From Patescibacteria group bacterium (GTDB lineage Bacteria; Patescibacteriota; Minisyncoccia; JAHCSD01): DNA of 12,665 nt. How positions within the stretch are numbered: the first letter of the stretch is position 1; every line of letters begins with the position of its first letter. Location: positions 1 to 12,665 of the forward strand of contig JAHCSD010000010.1 in assembly GCA_018609185.1 (NCBI GenBank), given 5' to 3'. Position numbers and translations under genes: made by a program. Shown piece by piece: positions 1 through 5,967 of the stretch. The notes beneath the pieces were generated by a model. It searched no databases. It saw only the letters and a program-made list of their open reading frames with translations, and was not told the DNA's origin.

Positions 1-171
1 CGTCATGACACGCCTTGCTGCTTCAATCTGGCGCGAAGTAACCCATTTCGTCCCATACGACTTAAGCCCGTAACTTCCAAAATTAAGCTTAACGGTACGT
101 GTCGCAACGCCTCTCGTACGCCCCCGCCCCTTCTGCCATTTTCTATGTTTTACTTTTTTCGGTAGAAGCAT
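1..171 (-). CDS. rplP: 50S ribosomal protein L16 (rplP), N-terminal part, runs off the left edge
   Basis: I translated the minus strand from the ATG at 171-169 and it stays open for 57 codons to the window edge. The product starts [18 protein letters not shown] and continues with FGSYGLK and [12 protein letters not shown]. These match the L16 N-terminus (E. coli [38 protein letters not shown]). L16 is a large-subunit protein at the A-site tRNA elbow, near the central protuberance. The roughly 80 C-terminal residues lie outside the window. It follows rpsC as in the standard S10 operon, separated by one copy of the three-hairpin element that ends at this start codon. No Shine-Dalgarno sequence is visible before the ATG. 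Confidence 0.95.
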   Translation of the reverse strand, partial: MLLPKKVKHRKWQKGRGRTRGVATRTVKLNFGSYGLKSYGTKWVTSRQIEAARRVMT

Positions 172-308
172 GCCGATTTTGCCCGCGAGCCACGCGAGCG
201 GTTAGAAAATCGAGCACCCCATTAGATGAGCGAGCTTGCGAGCTCTATCTAATGGGGTAAGGTTTGGCAGCCAATCACCCGCCTCGGGCGGGCTCTTGGG
301 CCAAGCCC
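172..308 (-). repeat. Three-hairpin intercistronic element, copy A (rpsC to rplP)
   Basis: This element fills the whole gap between the rpsC stop and the rplP start. In the sense (minus) RNA, H1 pairs TAGGGGCTTGGC, which begins with the rpsC stop codon, with GCCAAACCTTA. Inside that are CCAA/TTGG and CCCGCC/GGCGGG closed by a CGA loop. H2 is at 216-258 and pairs ACCCCATTAGAT with ATCTAATGGGGT around a 19-base centre that is inverted relative to copies B, C, D and F. H3 has the stem GCTCGCG/CGCGGGC, flanked by GATTTT/AAAATC, and ends in ATCGGC followed by the ATG. No U-tract follows any hairpin, so it does not look like an intrinsic terminator. Its function is unknown. Confidence 0.85.
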
Positions 309-959
309 CTACTCAAACACCTCACCTTTATAAATCCACACCTTCACCCCAATAACACCCCACGTCGTATTAGCGTTTATGTACGCATAATCAATGTCTG
401 CGCGAAGATTATGAAGAGGCATTTGCCCTTCTCTCATCCACTCGGTGCGCGCCATTTCCTTCCCGCCGAGCCTTCCCTTTACCAGAATTTTTGCCCCTTT
501 CACCTCTTTCGTATTTGCCATGGTTTTTTCAAGGGCTTGCTTCATAATCCACCGAAAGGGAAGCCTTCGCTCGAGTTGCTCCGCAATACCAATCGCAACA
601 ATTCTTGCGTGAGCGGTGGGATTTCGTATCTCCTGGATCTCAATGCGCATCTCCTTTCCTTTTCTTGCCTTAAGAACTTTCTGCTCAAGTACCCGTTTGA
701 GGTCCTCGATACCGGTTCCTCCACGACCAATAAGCAGGCCGGGGCGAGCGGTATGAATAATAATGTTCATCATATTATGAGAACGCTCTATATCAACCCG
801 ATTAATTGCGGCAGGTCTCCCCAATGTATCTAACACAAACTTCCGGATGCGATAATCCTCTTTCAAGTAATTCTTATAATCTTTTATATTGAGCCACCGT
901 GAGCTCCAATTTTTTATAATACCCACTCGCAGCCCTATTGGATGAACCTTTTGACCCAT
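309..959 (-). CDS. rpsC: 30S ribosomal protein S3 (rpsC)
   Basis: The product is 216 residues (E. coli S3 is 233) and begins MGQKVHPIGLRVGI, the standard S3 start. A type II KH RNA-binding domain spans about residues 40-110, with the conserved loop as LIGRGG at 76-81. The C-terminal domain carries RTEWMREGQMPLHNLRADIDY, typical of the mRNA-entry surface. S3 is a small-subunit head protein and contributes to mRNA helicase activity at the entry site. The ATG lies two bases after the rplV stop, so translation is probably coupled to rplV. No separate Shine-Dalgarno sequence is seen. The stop is TAG, and its bases form the first pairs of H1 of the following element. The shorter C-terminus lacks the usual extended tail. 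Confidence 0.97.
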   Translation of the reverse strand: MGQKVHPIGLRVGIIKNWSSRWLNIKDYKNYLKEDYRIRKFVLDTLGRPAAINRVDIERSHNMMNIIIHTARPGLLIGRGGTGIEDLKRVLEQKVLKARKGKEMRIEIQEIRNPTAHARIVAIGIAEQLERRLPFRWIMKQALEKTMANTKEVKGAKILVKGRLGGKEMARTEWMREGQMPLHNLRADIDYAYINANTTWGVIGVKVWIYKGEVFE

Positions 960-961
960 AG

Positions 962-1480
962 TTATATTGATTTTCTTCTAAATACCCTTTTTACAAACCC
1001 GGGAACTTTTGGAGAAATCCCTTCTTCTTTTGGAGCTCGAAAGTGTCTTTCTGGTTTTTCTGATGTATCTTGTTCTTTTGTATCTTCTTTTACAACTGCA
1101 TTTGGTTTTTGAAGCTTTTTCGCCGCTGCTTTTCTTTTTTTCTTTGTGGGCGTCCGCTCTTCAAGCGTAAGAACAATATGGCTCGTCCTCTTTCTGATCT
1201 CGTTTGCCCGTCCGCCCATTCTTGGCCGGTATCGTTTAAGCGTGGGGCCTCCGTCTACTACAAAAGAATTGATATAAAGATTTGAAGCTTCGAGACCCTG
1301 ATTCTCGGCGCTCGCGACTGCGGAAAGAAGCAACTTGTGGATCGGCGCTGCGCTGCGCTTGCCCACAAAACGAAGCTGCTCTTCGGCTTCTTTCACATCA
1401 AGACCCCTAATAACATCTGCTACCAGCCGTACCTTACGAGGCGACATACGCAAGTATTTTAATTTGGCTTTTACCTTCAT
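962..1480 (-). CDS. rplV: 50S ribosomal protein L22 (rplV) with long basic C-terminal extension
   Basis: The product is 172 residues against about 110 in E. coli. Residues 1-110 are the L22 core: YLRMSPRKVRLVADVIRGL near the N-terminus, then the extended hairpin region ending GRANEIRKRTSHIVLTLEE. L22 binds 23S rRNA domains and lines the exit tunnel with its beta-hairpin. Residues from about 111 onward form a Lys-rich, low-complexity tail (TPTKKKRKAAAKK and so on) that ends in FVKRVFRRKSI. The tail looks disordered until this basic, possibly helical end. The start is one base after the rpsS stop and rpsC starts two bases after this stop, so rpsS, rplV and rpsC form the one tightly packed block in the window. 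Confidence 0.96.
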   Translation of the reverse strand: MKVKAKLKYLRMSPRKVRLVADVIRGLDVKEAEEQLRFVGKRSAAPIHKLLLSAVASAENQGLEASNLYINSFVVDGGPTLKRYRPRMGGRANEIRKRTSHIVLTLEERTPTKKKRKAAAKKLQKPNAVVKEDTKEQDTSEKPERHFRAPKEEGISPKVPGFVKRVFRRKSI

Positions 1481-1481
1481 A

Positions 1482-1778
1482 TTATTTATTTTCTCGTGCT
1501 TTACGTTCTATTTCTGCCTGGATCTTTCCTCCATGTCTCATAAACTTCCGTGTGGGGGCAAATTCTCCCAACTTGTGTCCTACCATTTCTTCGCTTACAT
1601 GCACAGGAATGTGCTCCTTTCCGTTATGAACTCCTAGTGTAAATCCAATCATTTCAGGAGTTATGGTTGAAGCGCGCGACCATGTTCGAATAACCCCTGC
1701 TTCACCGGACTTCAGATCAGAAATCTTTTTCAATAATTTTTCGTCCACGTATGGACCCTTCTTTAATGACCTTGTCAT
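1482..1778 (-). CDS. rpsS: 30S ribosomal protein S19 (rpsS)
   Basis: The product is 98 residues, near the usual 92. Family signatures are [16 protein letters not shown] at the start, [25 protein letters not shown] in the middle, and [22 protein letters not shown] near the end. S19 binds 16S rRNA with S13 in the head of the small subunit and contacts the A-site finger. The start ATG is the last of three closely spaced AT-G triplets (AATGATGATATG). It was chosen because the family sequence starts there. No Shine-Dalgarno sequence precedes it. The 109-base gap to rplB is almost entirely an imperfect inverted repeat. Confidence 0.97.
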   Translation of the reverse strand: MTRSLKKGPYVDEKLLKKISDLKSGEAGVIRTWSRASTITPEMIGFTLGVHNGKEHIPVHVSEEMVGHKLGEFAPTRKFMRHGGKIQAEIERKARENK

Positions 1779-1787
1779 ATCATCATT

Positions 1788-1887
1788 GCGACCCGAATGA
1801 CCCTAATCTTTCACCCGAATGTCCCGAATAGAACTTCGTCGTCTTTTTATTCGGATCATTCGGATGTCATTCGAATATTGGGGTCGC
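1788..1887 (-). repeat. CCGAATGA-type imperfect inverted repeat between rplB and rpsS
   Basis: The block begins immediately after the rplB stop codon and is bounded by GCGACCC and GGGTCGC. Both arms are made of the degenerate unit CCGAATGA (CGAATGACAT, CCGAATGATC, CCGAATA on one side; the reverse complement of CCCGAATGACC, CACCCGAATGT, CCCGAATA on the other). The sense RNA should fold into one long imperfect hairpin about 100 bases long. A further fragment of the unit (ATCCGAATGACCCGAATA) lies near 4579-4596, beside the palindrome downstream of rplC. Confidence 0.75.
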
Positions 1888-2727
1888 TTACTTGCGTTTT
1901 CTTTTTTTTCGTCCTTTTATAATAAATTTATCCGAATATTTTCTCTTTTTTCTGGTCTTCACCCCGAAGGCGATTTTACCCCATGGGGTTTTTGGATGTT
2001 TAAGTCCTATGGGGCTTCTACCCTCGCCCCCTCCGTGAGGATGGTCAACAGGATTCATGGCTGAACCCCGTACGGTAGGTCGCACGCCCCTTTTCCTATT
2101 CTTTCCTGCTTTCCCCACGACTTCAAGACTATGCTCTGGATTGGAAACCTGGCCAATACTCGCGAATGAATCTTCGGGGACCATGCGAATTTCGCCCGAA
2201 GGAAGCTGGAGATGAACAAAACCACTATCTTTAGTAAGGACTTGGGCAGAAGACCCCGCCGAACGAACAATGCTTCCCCCTTTTCCCGGGATAAGCTCAA
2301 CATTATAGACAGGTGTTCCCACCATGACATGCTTAAGCATCATACGATTCCCCGGCTTTAACTCTCCCTTTTCTTGATACACGATAATATCTCCTTCTTT
2401 CAGCCCGTCGGGTGCCAGGATATAACGCTTGTCTCCGTCCCGATAACTTAACAAGGATATAAAGGCAGAACGAGATGGATCATATTCAATGGAAACAACC
2501 TTTGCGGGGATGCCTATCTTATCCTGCTTAAAATCAACGTTTCGATATTTCCGTTTGTATCCCCCGCCTTTGTGACGTACGGTAATCCTTCCAAGCGAAG
2601 CGCTTCGTCCCGCCCTTCTTTTTACATAGCGAGTAAGAGGCTTATGTGGCTTGGTTTTGGTAAGCCCGGAATAATCTACCGTCCTCATCCCCCTCCGTGC
2701 TGGAGTTGTAGGTTTGTGTTGTTTCAT
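1888..2727 (-). CDS. rplB: 50S ribosomal protein L2 (rplB)
   Basis: The product is 279 residues (E. coli 273). The start is MKQHKPTTPARRGMRTVDYS, matching the family (KPTTPGRRGM). The frame stays open upstream through the preceding hairpin element, which would add the artefactual residues [12 protein letters not shown], so the ATG at 2727 is preferred. The peptidyl-transferase-centre motif MNPVDHPHGGGEGR is intact at 224-237, with H229 in the E. coli position. L2 binds 23S rRNA, helps subunit association and supports peptide-bond formation. The C-terminus is strongly basic (KGRKKRKRK). The gene is preceded by element copy B and lacks a visible Shine-Dalgarno sequence. Confidence 0.97.
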   Translation of the reverse strand: MKQHKPTTPARRGMRTVDYSGLTKTKPHKPLTRYVKRRAGRSASLGRITVRHKGGGYKRKYRNVDFKQDKIGIPAKVVSIEYDPSRSAFISLLSYRDGDKRYILAPDGLKEGDIIVYQEKGELKPGNRMMLKHVMVGTPVYNVELIPGKGGSIVRSAGSSAQVLTKDSGFVHLQLPSGEIRMVPEDSFASIGQVSNPEHSLEVVGKAGKNRKRGVRPTVRGSAMNPVDHPHGGGEGRSPIGLKHPKTPWGKIAFGVKTRKKRKYSDKFIIKGRKKRKRK

Positions 2728-2873
2728 GCCAATTTTGCCCGCGAGCCACGCGAGCGGTTGCAACAATTGAGCACCCCGTTAGATAGAGCTCGCAGAGCTC
2801 GCTCATCTAACGGGGTAAGGTTTGGCAGCCGCTTAGACTTCGCCATTCTGGCTCGTCTTCGCGGGCCAAGCCC
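2728..2873 (-). repeat. Three-hairpin intercistronic element, copy B (rplW to rplB)
   Basis: In the sense RNA, H1 starts at the rplW stop: TAAGGGCTTGGC pairs with GCCAAACCTTA. The next helix is CCGC/GCGG where other copies have CCAA/TTGG, a full compensatory change. The inner part pairs GAC..GCC with GGC..GTC. H2 is at 2773-2816, fully paired CCCCGTTAGAT/ATCTAACGGGG with a 20-base centre in the majority orientation. H3 is CCGCTCGCG/CGCGGGC and ends ATTGGC-ATG. The reading frame of rplB stays open back to the H2 arm. Confidence 0.85.
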
Positions 2874-3326
2874 TTAATGTGGTAACAACTCGATCTTATC
2901 TCCTTTCTTTAAACTCACCATTGCTTTCTTGTACCCCGATTTATAACCTTGAAATCTCCCAAGTCGTTTCTTTTTTCTAGGAAGATTAATGATGCGGACT
3001 CCGGTTACGGTTACGCCGTAGATACGCGAAATTGCTTTTCTGATTTCGACCTTATTCGTCTCATTTTTTACCTTAAATACATATTGATCACGCGTATTTA
3101 ATTCAGTTGCTTTCTCGCTAATCAAGGGGTGAATAATGACTTGAGGCGCTCTCCCCAGATCCGACTTTGCAAAGGTTGCAAGCCCCGTCTTCTTCTTTGA
3201 TTTTTTTACTTCCCCGCTCGCACTCCTAAGTTGAGGTGAACTCGCTTGAGTAGCCTTCTCTGAAGGCTTTTTTCCTGGTTTTGTTTCTGTTTCTTTTGAT
3301 TTTTTAAAACGATCGAAAAATCCCAT
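2874..3326 (-). CDS. rplW: 50S ribosomal protein L23 (rplW) with N-terminal extension
   Basis: The product is 150 residues against about 100 in E. coli. The family core starts near residue 61: APQVIIHPLISEKAT, then YVFKVKNETNKVEIRKAISRIYGV and a C-terminal strand ending KKGDKIELLPH. L23 sits at the polypeptide exit and docks trigger factor, SRP and the translocon. Residues 1-60 are an added Lys/Ser/Thr-rich segment starting MGFFDRFKKSKE. This resembles the amphipathic N-terminus of FtsY proteins by eye; that is recall, not a search. The start at 3326 is forced by the preceding element copy C, which ends ATTGGC-ATG. It lies between rplD and rplB in canonical order. Confidence 0.95.
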   Translation of the reverse strand: MGFFDRFKKSKETETKPGKKPSEKATQASSPQLRSASGEVKKSKKKTGLATFAKSDLGRAPQVIIHPLISEKATELNTRDQYVFKVKNETNKVEIRKAISRIYGVTVTGVRIINLPRKKKRLGRFQGYKSGYKKAMVSLKKGDKIELLPH

Positions 3327-3489
3327 GCCAATGTTCTCAGCGAAGCAAATCCGAAGGATGAAGCTGAGATGTTAGAATATTGAGCACCCCGTTAGATAGA
3401 GCTCGCAGAGCTCGCTCATCTAATGGGGTAAAGTTTTGTTACTAAATTTTCTTCGCCTACAGGCTCGCAAATTTAGACAAAGCCCTTAT
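3327..3489 (-). repeat. Three-hairpin intercistronic element, copy C (rplD to rplW)
   Basis: H1 in the sense RNA pairs CTTTGT with ACAAAAC, then CTAAATTT with AAATTTAG, then GCC with GGC, so the middle helix is entirely different from copies A and B yet still paired. This copy has its own TAAGGG one base after the genuine rplD stop (TAAATAAGGG), suggesting that the TAA belongs to the element. H2 is at 3386-3429; one arm position is G opposite T on the plus strand (A opposite C in the sense RNA). H3 uses the stem TCTCAGC/GCTGAGA and ends ACATTGGC-ATG. Confidence 0.85.
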
Positions 3490-4134
3490 TTATTTTAAGT
3501 AGGTACTCTCTATTACCTTTATACTTGCCTTGGGCATTAATACATATTTATAACTCAAAACATCAAGTACATTCAAGGAGTCGGCTCGCAGAGTCTTTGT
3601 GGTAGGAATATTACGGTTTGCTCTCGTAACTCCTTCGTCTTTTTCCGGAATTAAAACTAATGTTTTATCAGTTGTCAGTTGTCTGTTGTCAGTTGTCAAA
3701 TTTACCAAAATTTTCGCCATCTCTTTTGTCTTAGGACCCGCAAGCTTTAATTCGTCTAAAAGAATAATTTCTCCGTCTTTTGCTTTTGAAGACAGTGACA
3801 TGAAAAGTGCTTTCCGTTTCATTTTACTATTAATCTTTTTTTTGAAATTACGGTCACTCGTAGGACCAAACGTCACGCCACCGCCTCGCCAAATGGGAGA
3901 TCGAATAGAACCGTGCCGCGCGCGGCCCGTGCCCTTCTGCCGCCAGGGCTTCCTTCCCCCGCCTCGCACCTCGCCCCTCCCCTTTGTATGGGCAATCACC
4001 GGCCTCGCATTTGCCATTTGCGTAACTACCGCCTGATGTACCAAATCCATATTCACCTTCACTTCGAAAATCCCGGCCGGTAATTCAGCCGACCCCACTT
4101 CTTTTCCTTCTTGGTTGTAAACCTTTATTTTCAT
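3490..4134 (-). CDS. rplD: 50S ribosomal protein L4 (rplD)
   Basis: The product is 214 residues (E. coli 201). It starts MKIKVYNQEGKEVGSAELP and carries the tunnel loop GRGEVRGGGRKPWRQKGTGRARHG at 52-75, followed by SPIWRGGGVTFGP, all diagnostic of L4. L4 binds 23S rRNA and lines the exit-tunnel constriction. In E. coli it also represses its own operon by attenuation. Residues 145-157 (NLTTDNRQLTTDK) are encoded by a tandem ACTGACAAC-type repeat and look like a repeat tolerated on the globular surface. The C-terminal fold is recognisable (LRADSLNVLDVLSYKYVLMPKASI). It is separated from rplC by 616 bases holding a plus-strand gene. Confidence 0.96.
   Translation of the reverse strand: MKIKVYNQEGKEVGSAELPAGIFEVKVNMDLVHQAVVTQMANARPVIAHTKGRGEVRGGGRKPWRQKGTGRARHGSIRSPIWRGGGVTFGPTSDRNFKKKINSKMKRKALFMSLSSKAKDGEIILLDELKLAGPKTKEMAKILVNLTTDNRQLTTDKTLVLIPEKDEGVTRANRNIPTTKTLRADSLNVLDVLSYKYVLMPKASIKVIESTYLK
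3668..3698. repeat. Short tandem repeat inside rplD (ACTGACAAC units)
   Basis: Four near-identical copies of GTTGTC-A/T separated by 2-3 bases lie within the L4 coding region and encode NLTTDNRQLTTDK. The reading frame is preserved. The unit resembles the short intergenic repeats elsewhere in this window in length and style but is a different sequence. Confidence 0.8.
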
Positions 4135-4163
4135 TGTATTTTTATCTTCGTGTTATAAAAACA

Positions 4164-4228
4164 CCGCAGAATCACTCTTCGATAAACTCAGGGCAGACGC
4201 AGAACTTCACGCAGAATTACGCAGAAAA
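4164..4228. repeat. GCAGAA-type short repeats upstream of rplD
   Basis: The gap before rplD holds several copies of CGCAGAA (near 4167, 4210 and 4220) interrupted by CTTCGATAAACTCAGGG at 4179-4195. The latter is a form of the palindrome-like dispersed repeat CTTCGACAAGCTCAGGG that I recall from many unrelated bacterial genomes. No gene is visible in this stretch. It ends against the -35 box of the plus-strand promoter. Confidence 0.6.
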
Positions 4229-4232
4229 AAAC

Positions 4233-4261
4233 TTGACAGGAATTTAGGAATATGCTATCAT
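4233..4261 (+). promoter_or_regulatory. Consensus sigma70-type promoter of the plus-strand mini-gene
   Basis: TTGACA at 4233-4238, a 17-base spacer, and TATCAT at 4256-4261 with an extended -10 TG at 4253-4254. The expected start is near 4268, about 35 bases before the mini-gene ATG. This is the best-formed promoter in the window and points against the surrounding operon. Confidence 0.85.
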
Positions 4262-4302
4262 ACTAGGTAGAAAAATCAACCAAATGAAAGGAGGTGAAAA
4301 AG

Positions 4303-4503
4303 ATGCGGAGTCCATTCCCACCGGTACGAATCTCTCTTTTTCTGGGTGCGATGGCGATAATTGTGGGACTTCTTGCGAAGCACTACCCACAACCGTTAGT
4401 TGGAAGTATCACGCCTGCAGTGCTATTTCTTGCGGTTCTCGCTTTGGTTGTAATCTCTGCGGTGTGCTTCCTTCCTGCGATAAGAGCACGTTCGAAGAAT
4501 TGA
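4303..4503 (+). CDS. Small two-helix membrane protein, unrecognised, antisense to the S10 operon
   Basis: The product is 66 residues, starting MRSPFPPVRISLFLGAMAII and ending PAIRARSKN. Two hydrophobic segments are visible, about residues 9-25 and 35-60, joined by a short KHYPQP turn. The basic ends suggest both termini face the cytoplasm. The ATG at 4303 is chosen because AGGAGGTG at 4289-4296 sits at ideal spacing. An in-frame GTG at 4294 overlaps that Shine-Dalgarno sequence and is unlikely. A consensus promoter lies upstream and an intrinsic terminator directly downstream, so this is a self-contained monocistronic unit on the strand opposite its neighbours rplC and rplD. I do not recognise a family. 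A small membrane stress protein, a holin-like or a type I toxin-like product are all possible; none is demonstrated. Confidence 0.8.
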   Translation: MRSPFPPVRISLFLGAMAIIVGLLAKHYPQPLVGSITPAVLFLAVLALVVISAVCFLPAIRARSKN

Positions 4504-4516
4504 CATTGTCAGTCAG

Positions 4517-4546
4517 AGCCCTTGAGCTTGCTTGGGGGCTTTTTTA
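4517..4546 (+). terminator. Intrinsic terminator of the mini-gene
   Basis: AGCCC at 4517-4521 pairs with GGGCT at 4536-4540, with further pairing possible in the 14-base interior. The hairpin is followed directly by TTTTTT. It begins 13 bases after the mini-gene stop and would prevent plus-strand transcription from entering rplC antisense. Confidence 0.8.
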
Positions 4547-4603
4547 TTTTTCAAAATGCGACACTAACATGGGAATTCATCCGAATGACCCGAATACTGC
4601 AAA

Positions 4604-4752
4604 GAATTGTAAGGTAGAGGTTCTGAAAAGCGTCTCGGAGGCGCTGCGGGCATGGTTCCGCCGAAGGCGGAGAGCAGCGCCGAGAGAAGAGTGGCGAAAT
4701 CCTCGCTGGGGATTTCGACCACGTCTTTTCACGGGCCTCTACCTTACAATTC
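4604..4752 (-). repeat. Large palindromic element predicted to fold as a three-way junction, downstream of rplC
   Basis: The outer arms are perfect 17-base inverted copies at 4604-4620 and 4736-4752. The rplC stop codon TGA overlaps the arm. In the sense RNA a second helix TGAAAAG/CTTTTCA follows. Two branches come next. One is GTGG..GAAATCC/GGATTTC..CCAC with a CCAGCGA loop. The other is TCTCGG/CCGAGA plus CGCTG/CAGCG, capped by TCCGCC-TTCG-GCGGA with a UUCG tetraloop. No open protein frame explains it. It could be a structured RNA or a non-autonomous inverted-repeat element. No other copy is in the window. Confidence 0.75.
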
Positions 4753-5395
4753 ACTCAACACTTCGTATCTCAATCAACGATCCTCGGTTCCCGGGCACGG
4801 CACCCCCTACTGCAATCAGATTATTCTCTGGGTCAATTTTGACTACTCGAAGGTTTTTGGTCGAAACGCGCTCGCTTCCCATTCTTCCTGCCATTTTCAT
4901 CCCTTTGAATACTTTTTCGGGGAATGCGGATCCGATCGAACCGGGCGCCCGTAACGTGTGTTTTTGACCGTGGCTTGCCGGCCCTCCATGAAATCCATGG
5001 CGCTTCACCACCCCTTGGAACCCCTTTCCTTTTGAAATCCCGCTCACTTTCACTTTTTCTCCTTCTTCAAACACAGATACGTCTATCTTATCCCCCCTCT
5101 TTAAATCTTTCCCCCCCTGCTTTTCTTCTTTCTTGCCCTTCTCGCTTTCGACGGAAATTCTAAACTCCCTCACCCATCTAAACTTCTCAAGCTCCTTAAA
5201 ATGCCCCTCAAGGGGCTTTGAGACTTTCTTTTTAACGCCTAGTCCTATTTGGATTGCATCATATCCGTCTTTCTCTTGAGTTCTTACTTGAGTAACCACA
5301 CAAGGACCCGCCTCGATTACGGTAACAGGGACCGCTCGACCGTCTTCGCTAAATACTTGGGACATCCCTAATTTTTTGCCAAGAATAAACTTCAT
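4751..5395 (-). CDS. rplC: 50S ribosomal protein L3 (rplC)
   Basis: The product is 214 residues (E. coli 209). It starts MKFILGKKLGMSQVFSEDGR, which fixes the start at 5395. The open frame runs a further 12 codons upstream through hairpin H3 ([11 protein letters not shown]) and should not be included. The core signature is ISKGKGFQGVVKRHGFHGGP (120-139), followed by SHGQKHTLRAPGSIGS and MAGRMGSERVSTKNLRVVKID. L3 nucleates 50S assembly and its long loop approaches the peptidyl-transferase centre. A charged insertion (SEKGKKEEKQGGK) lies near residues 84-96. No Shine-Dalgarno sequence is visible. The gene is preceded by element copy D and followed directly by the three-way-junction palindrome. 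Confidence 0.97.
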   Translation of the reverse strand: MKFILGKKLGMSQVFSEDGRAVPVTVIEAGPCVVTQVRTQEKDGYDAIQIGLGVKKKVSKPLEGHFKELEKFRWVREFRISVESEKGKKEEKQGGKDLKRGDKIDVSVFEEGEKVKVSGISKGKGFQGVVKRHGFHGGPASHGQKHTLRAPGSIGSAFPEKVFKGMKMAGRMGSERVSTKNLRVVKIDPENNLIAVGGAVPGNRGSLIEIRSVE

Positions 5396-5540
5396 GCTAC
5401 TTTTGCCCGCGAGCCACGCGAGCGGTTGCAAAATTGAGCGCCCCGTTAGATAGAGCTCACAAGCTCGCTCATCTAACGGGGTAGTGAATTGTTAACCAAT
5501 CGCGCTTCGGCTCCGCCTTGCGCTCTTGGGACAATCTCAC
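5396..5540 (-). repeat. Three-hairpin intercistronic element, copy D (rpsJ to rplC)
   Basis: This is the most divergent H1. GTGAGATTGT pairs with ACAATTCAC instead of TAAGG..CTTTGT with ACAAAACCTTA, so both arms changed together. CCAA/TTGG, GCGC/GCGC and GGC/GCC follow inside. It does not abut the rpsJ stop; a terminator-like hairpin lies between. H2 is at 5440-5482 and its 19-base centre is the exact reverse complement of the centre in copy E. H3 is CCGCTCGCG/CGCGGGC and ends GTAGC-ATG. Confidence 0.85.
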
Positions 5541-5562
5541 AAAAAAACGAGGCCTAGCCCCG
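5541..5562 (-). terminator. Intrinsic terminator or attenuator between rpsJ and rplC
   Basis: On the minus strand CGGGGC-TAG-GCCTCG forms a six-pair stem (one G-U) followed by seven T residues. It lies inside the operon, 72 bases after the rpsJ stop and ahead of element copy D. It could reduce readthrough into rplC and downstream genes. Confidence 0.65.
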
Positions 5563-5598
5563 AATTTATAATGATGGCTAACCGATTATTGTCTATAT

Positions 5599-5626
5599 TC
5601 AATTTAAAAAAGTTTTTTCAAATTGA
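5599..5626 (-). repeat. AT-rich hairpin after rpsJ
   Basis: TCAATTT and AAATTGA form inverted arms around A-rich and T-rich runs, giving a 28-base AT-only palindrome just after the rpsJ stop. A weak promoter-like arrangement overlaps it on the minus strand (TTGAAA, 18 bases, TATAGA), which I do not list separately because AT-rich DNA gives such matches easily. Confidence 0.5.
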
Positions 5627-5633
5627 GTCAAAA

Positions 5634-5963
5634 TTACATCTTTATCTCTATGTCTACACCGGCCGGAAGGTTTAAATTGGTCAACGCGTCAATCGTCTTA
5701 GAGTTTGGATTAACAATGTCGATAAGGCGTTTGTGAATGCGCAGCTCGTACTGGTCCCTTGAATCTTTATGAACAAACGTAGATTTATTTACCGTGTACT
5801 TTTTCATCTCGGTAGGAAGAGGAACGGGACCAATAACCTGGTCACCGTTTCGAAGCACCGTATCTACAATCTGACGAGCACTGTTATCAATAATTTTATG
5901 ATCATATGCCCTGATCTTTATCCGTATCCTTGGTTTTACTTCCTCTTCTTTTGGCTCCGCCAA
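5634..5963 (-). CDS. rpsJ: 30S ribosomal protein S10 (rpsJ), TTG start
   Basis: The product is 109 residues (E. coli 103). Core signatures are [24 protein letters not shown], then VIGPVPLPT and [20 protein letters not shown]10 is a small-subunit head protein and the NusB partner in antitermination. No ATG occurs before the conserved core. The frame is closed upstream by a TAG inside a repeat, so the start is TTG at 5963-5961 (TTG GCG GAG CCA), giving a Glu/Lys-rich leader [15 protein letters not shown] at 5966 is the only alternative. No Shine-Dalgarno sequence precedes it. The upstream gap to tuf consists of CTACAGT-type inverted repeats that touch the start region. Confidence 0.95.
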   Translation of the reverse strand: MAEPKEEEVKPRIRIKIRAYDHKIIDNSARQIVDTVLRNGDQVIGPVPLPTEMKKYTVNKSTFVHKDSRDQYELRIHKRLIDIVNPNSKTIDALTNLNLPAGVDIEIKM

Positions 5964-5967
5964 AATC

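Noticed and set aside
2728..2766. Upstream TTG start giving L2 the extra residues [12 protein letters not shown].
   Set aside because: The same peptide appears before unrelated genes because it is encoded by H3. The family N-terminus begins at the ATG at 2727.
4284..4967. A 227-codon plus-strand frame overlapping the mini-gene and rplC.
   Set aside because: It runs through the terminator and the palindromic element and antisense to L3. Its ATG overlaps the Shine-Dalgarno region of the better-supported mini-gene.
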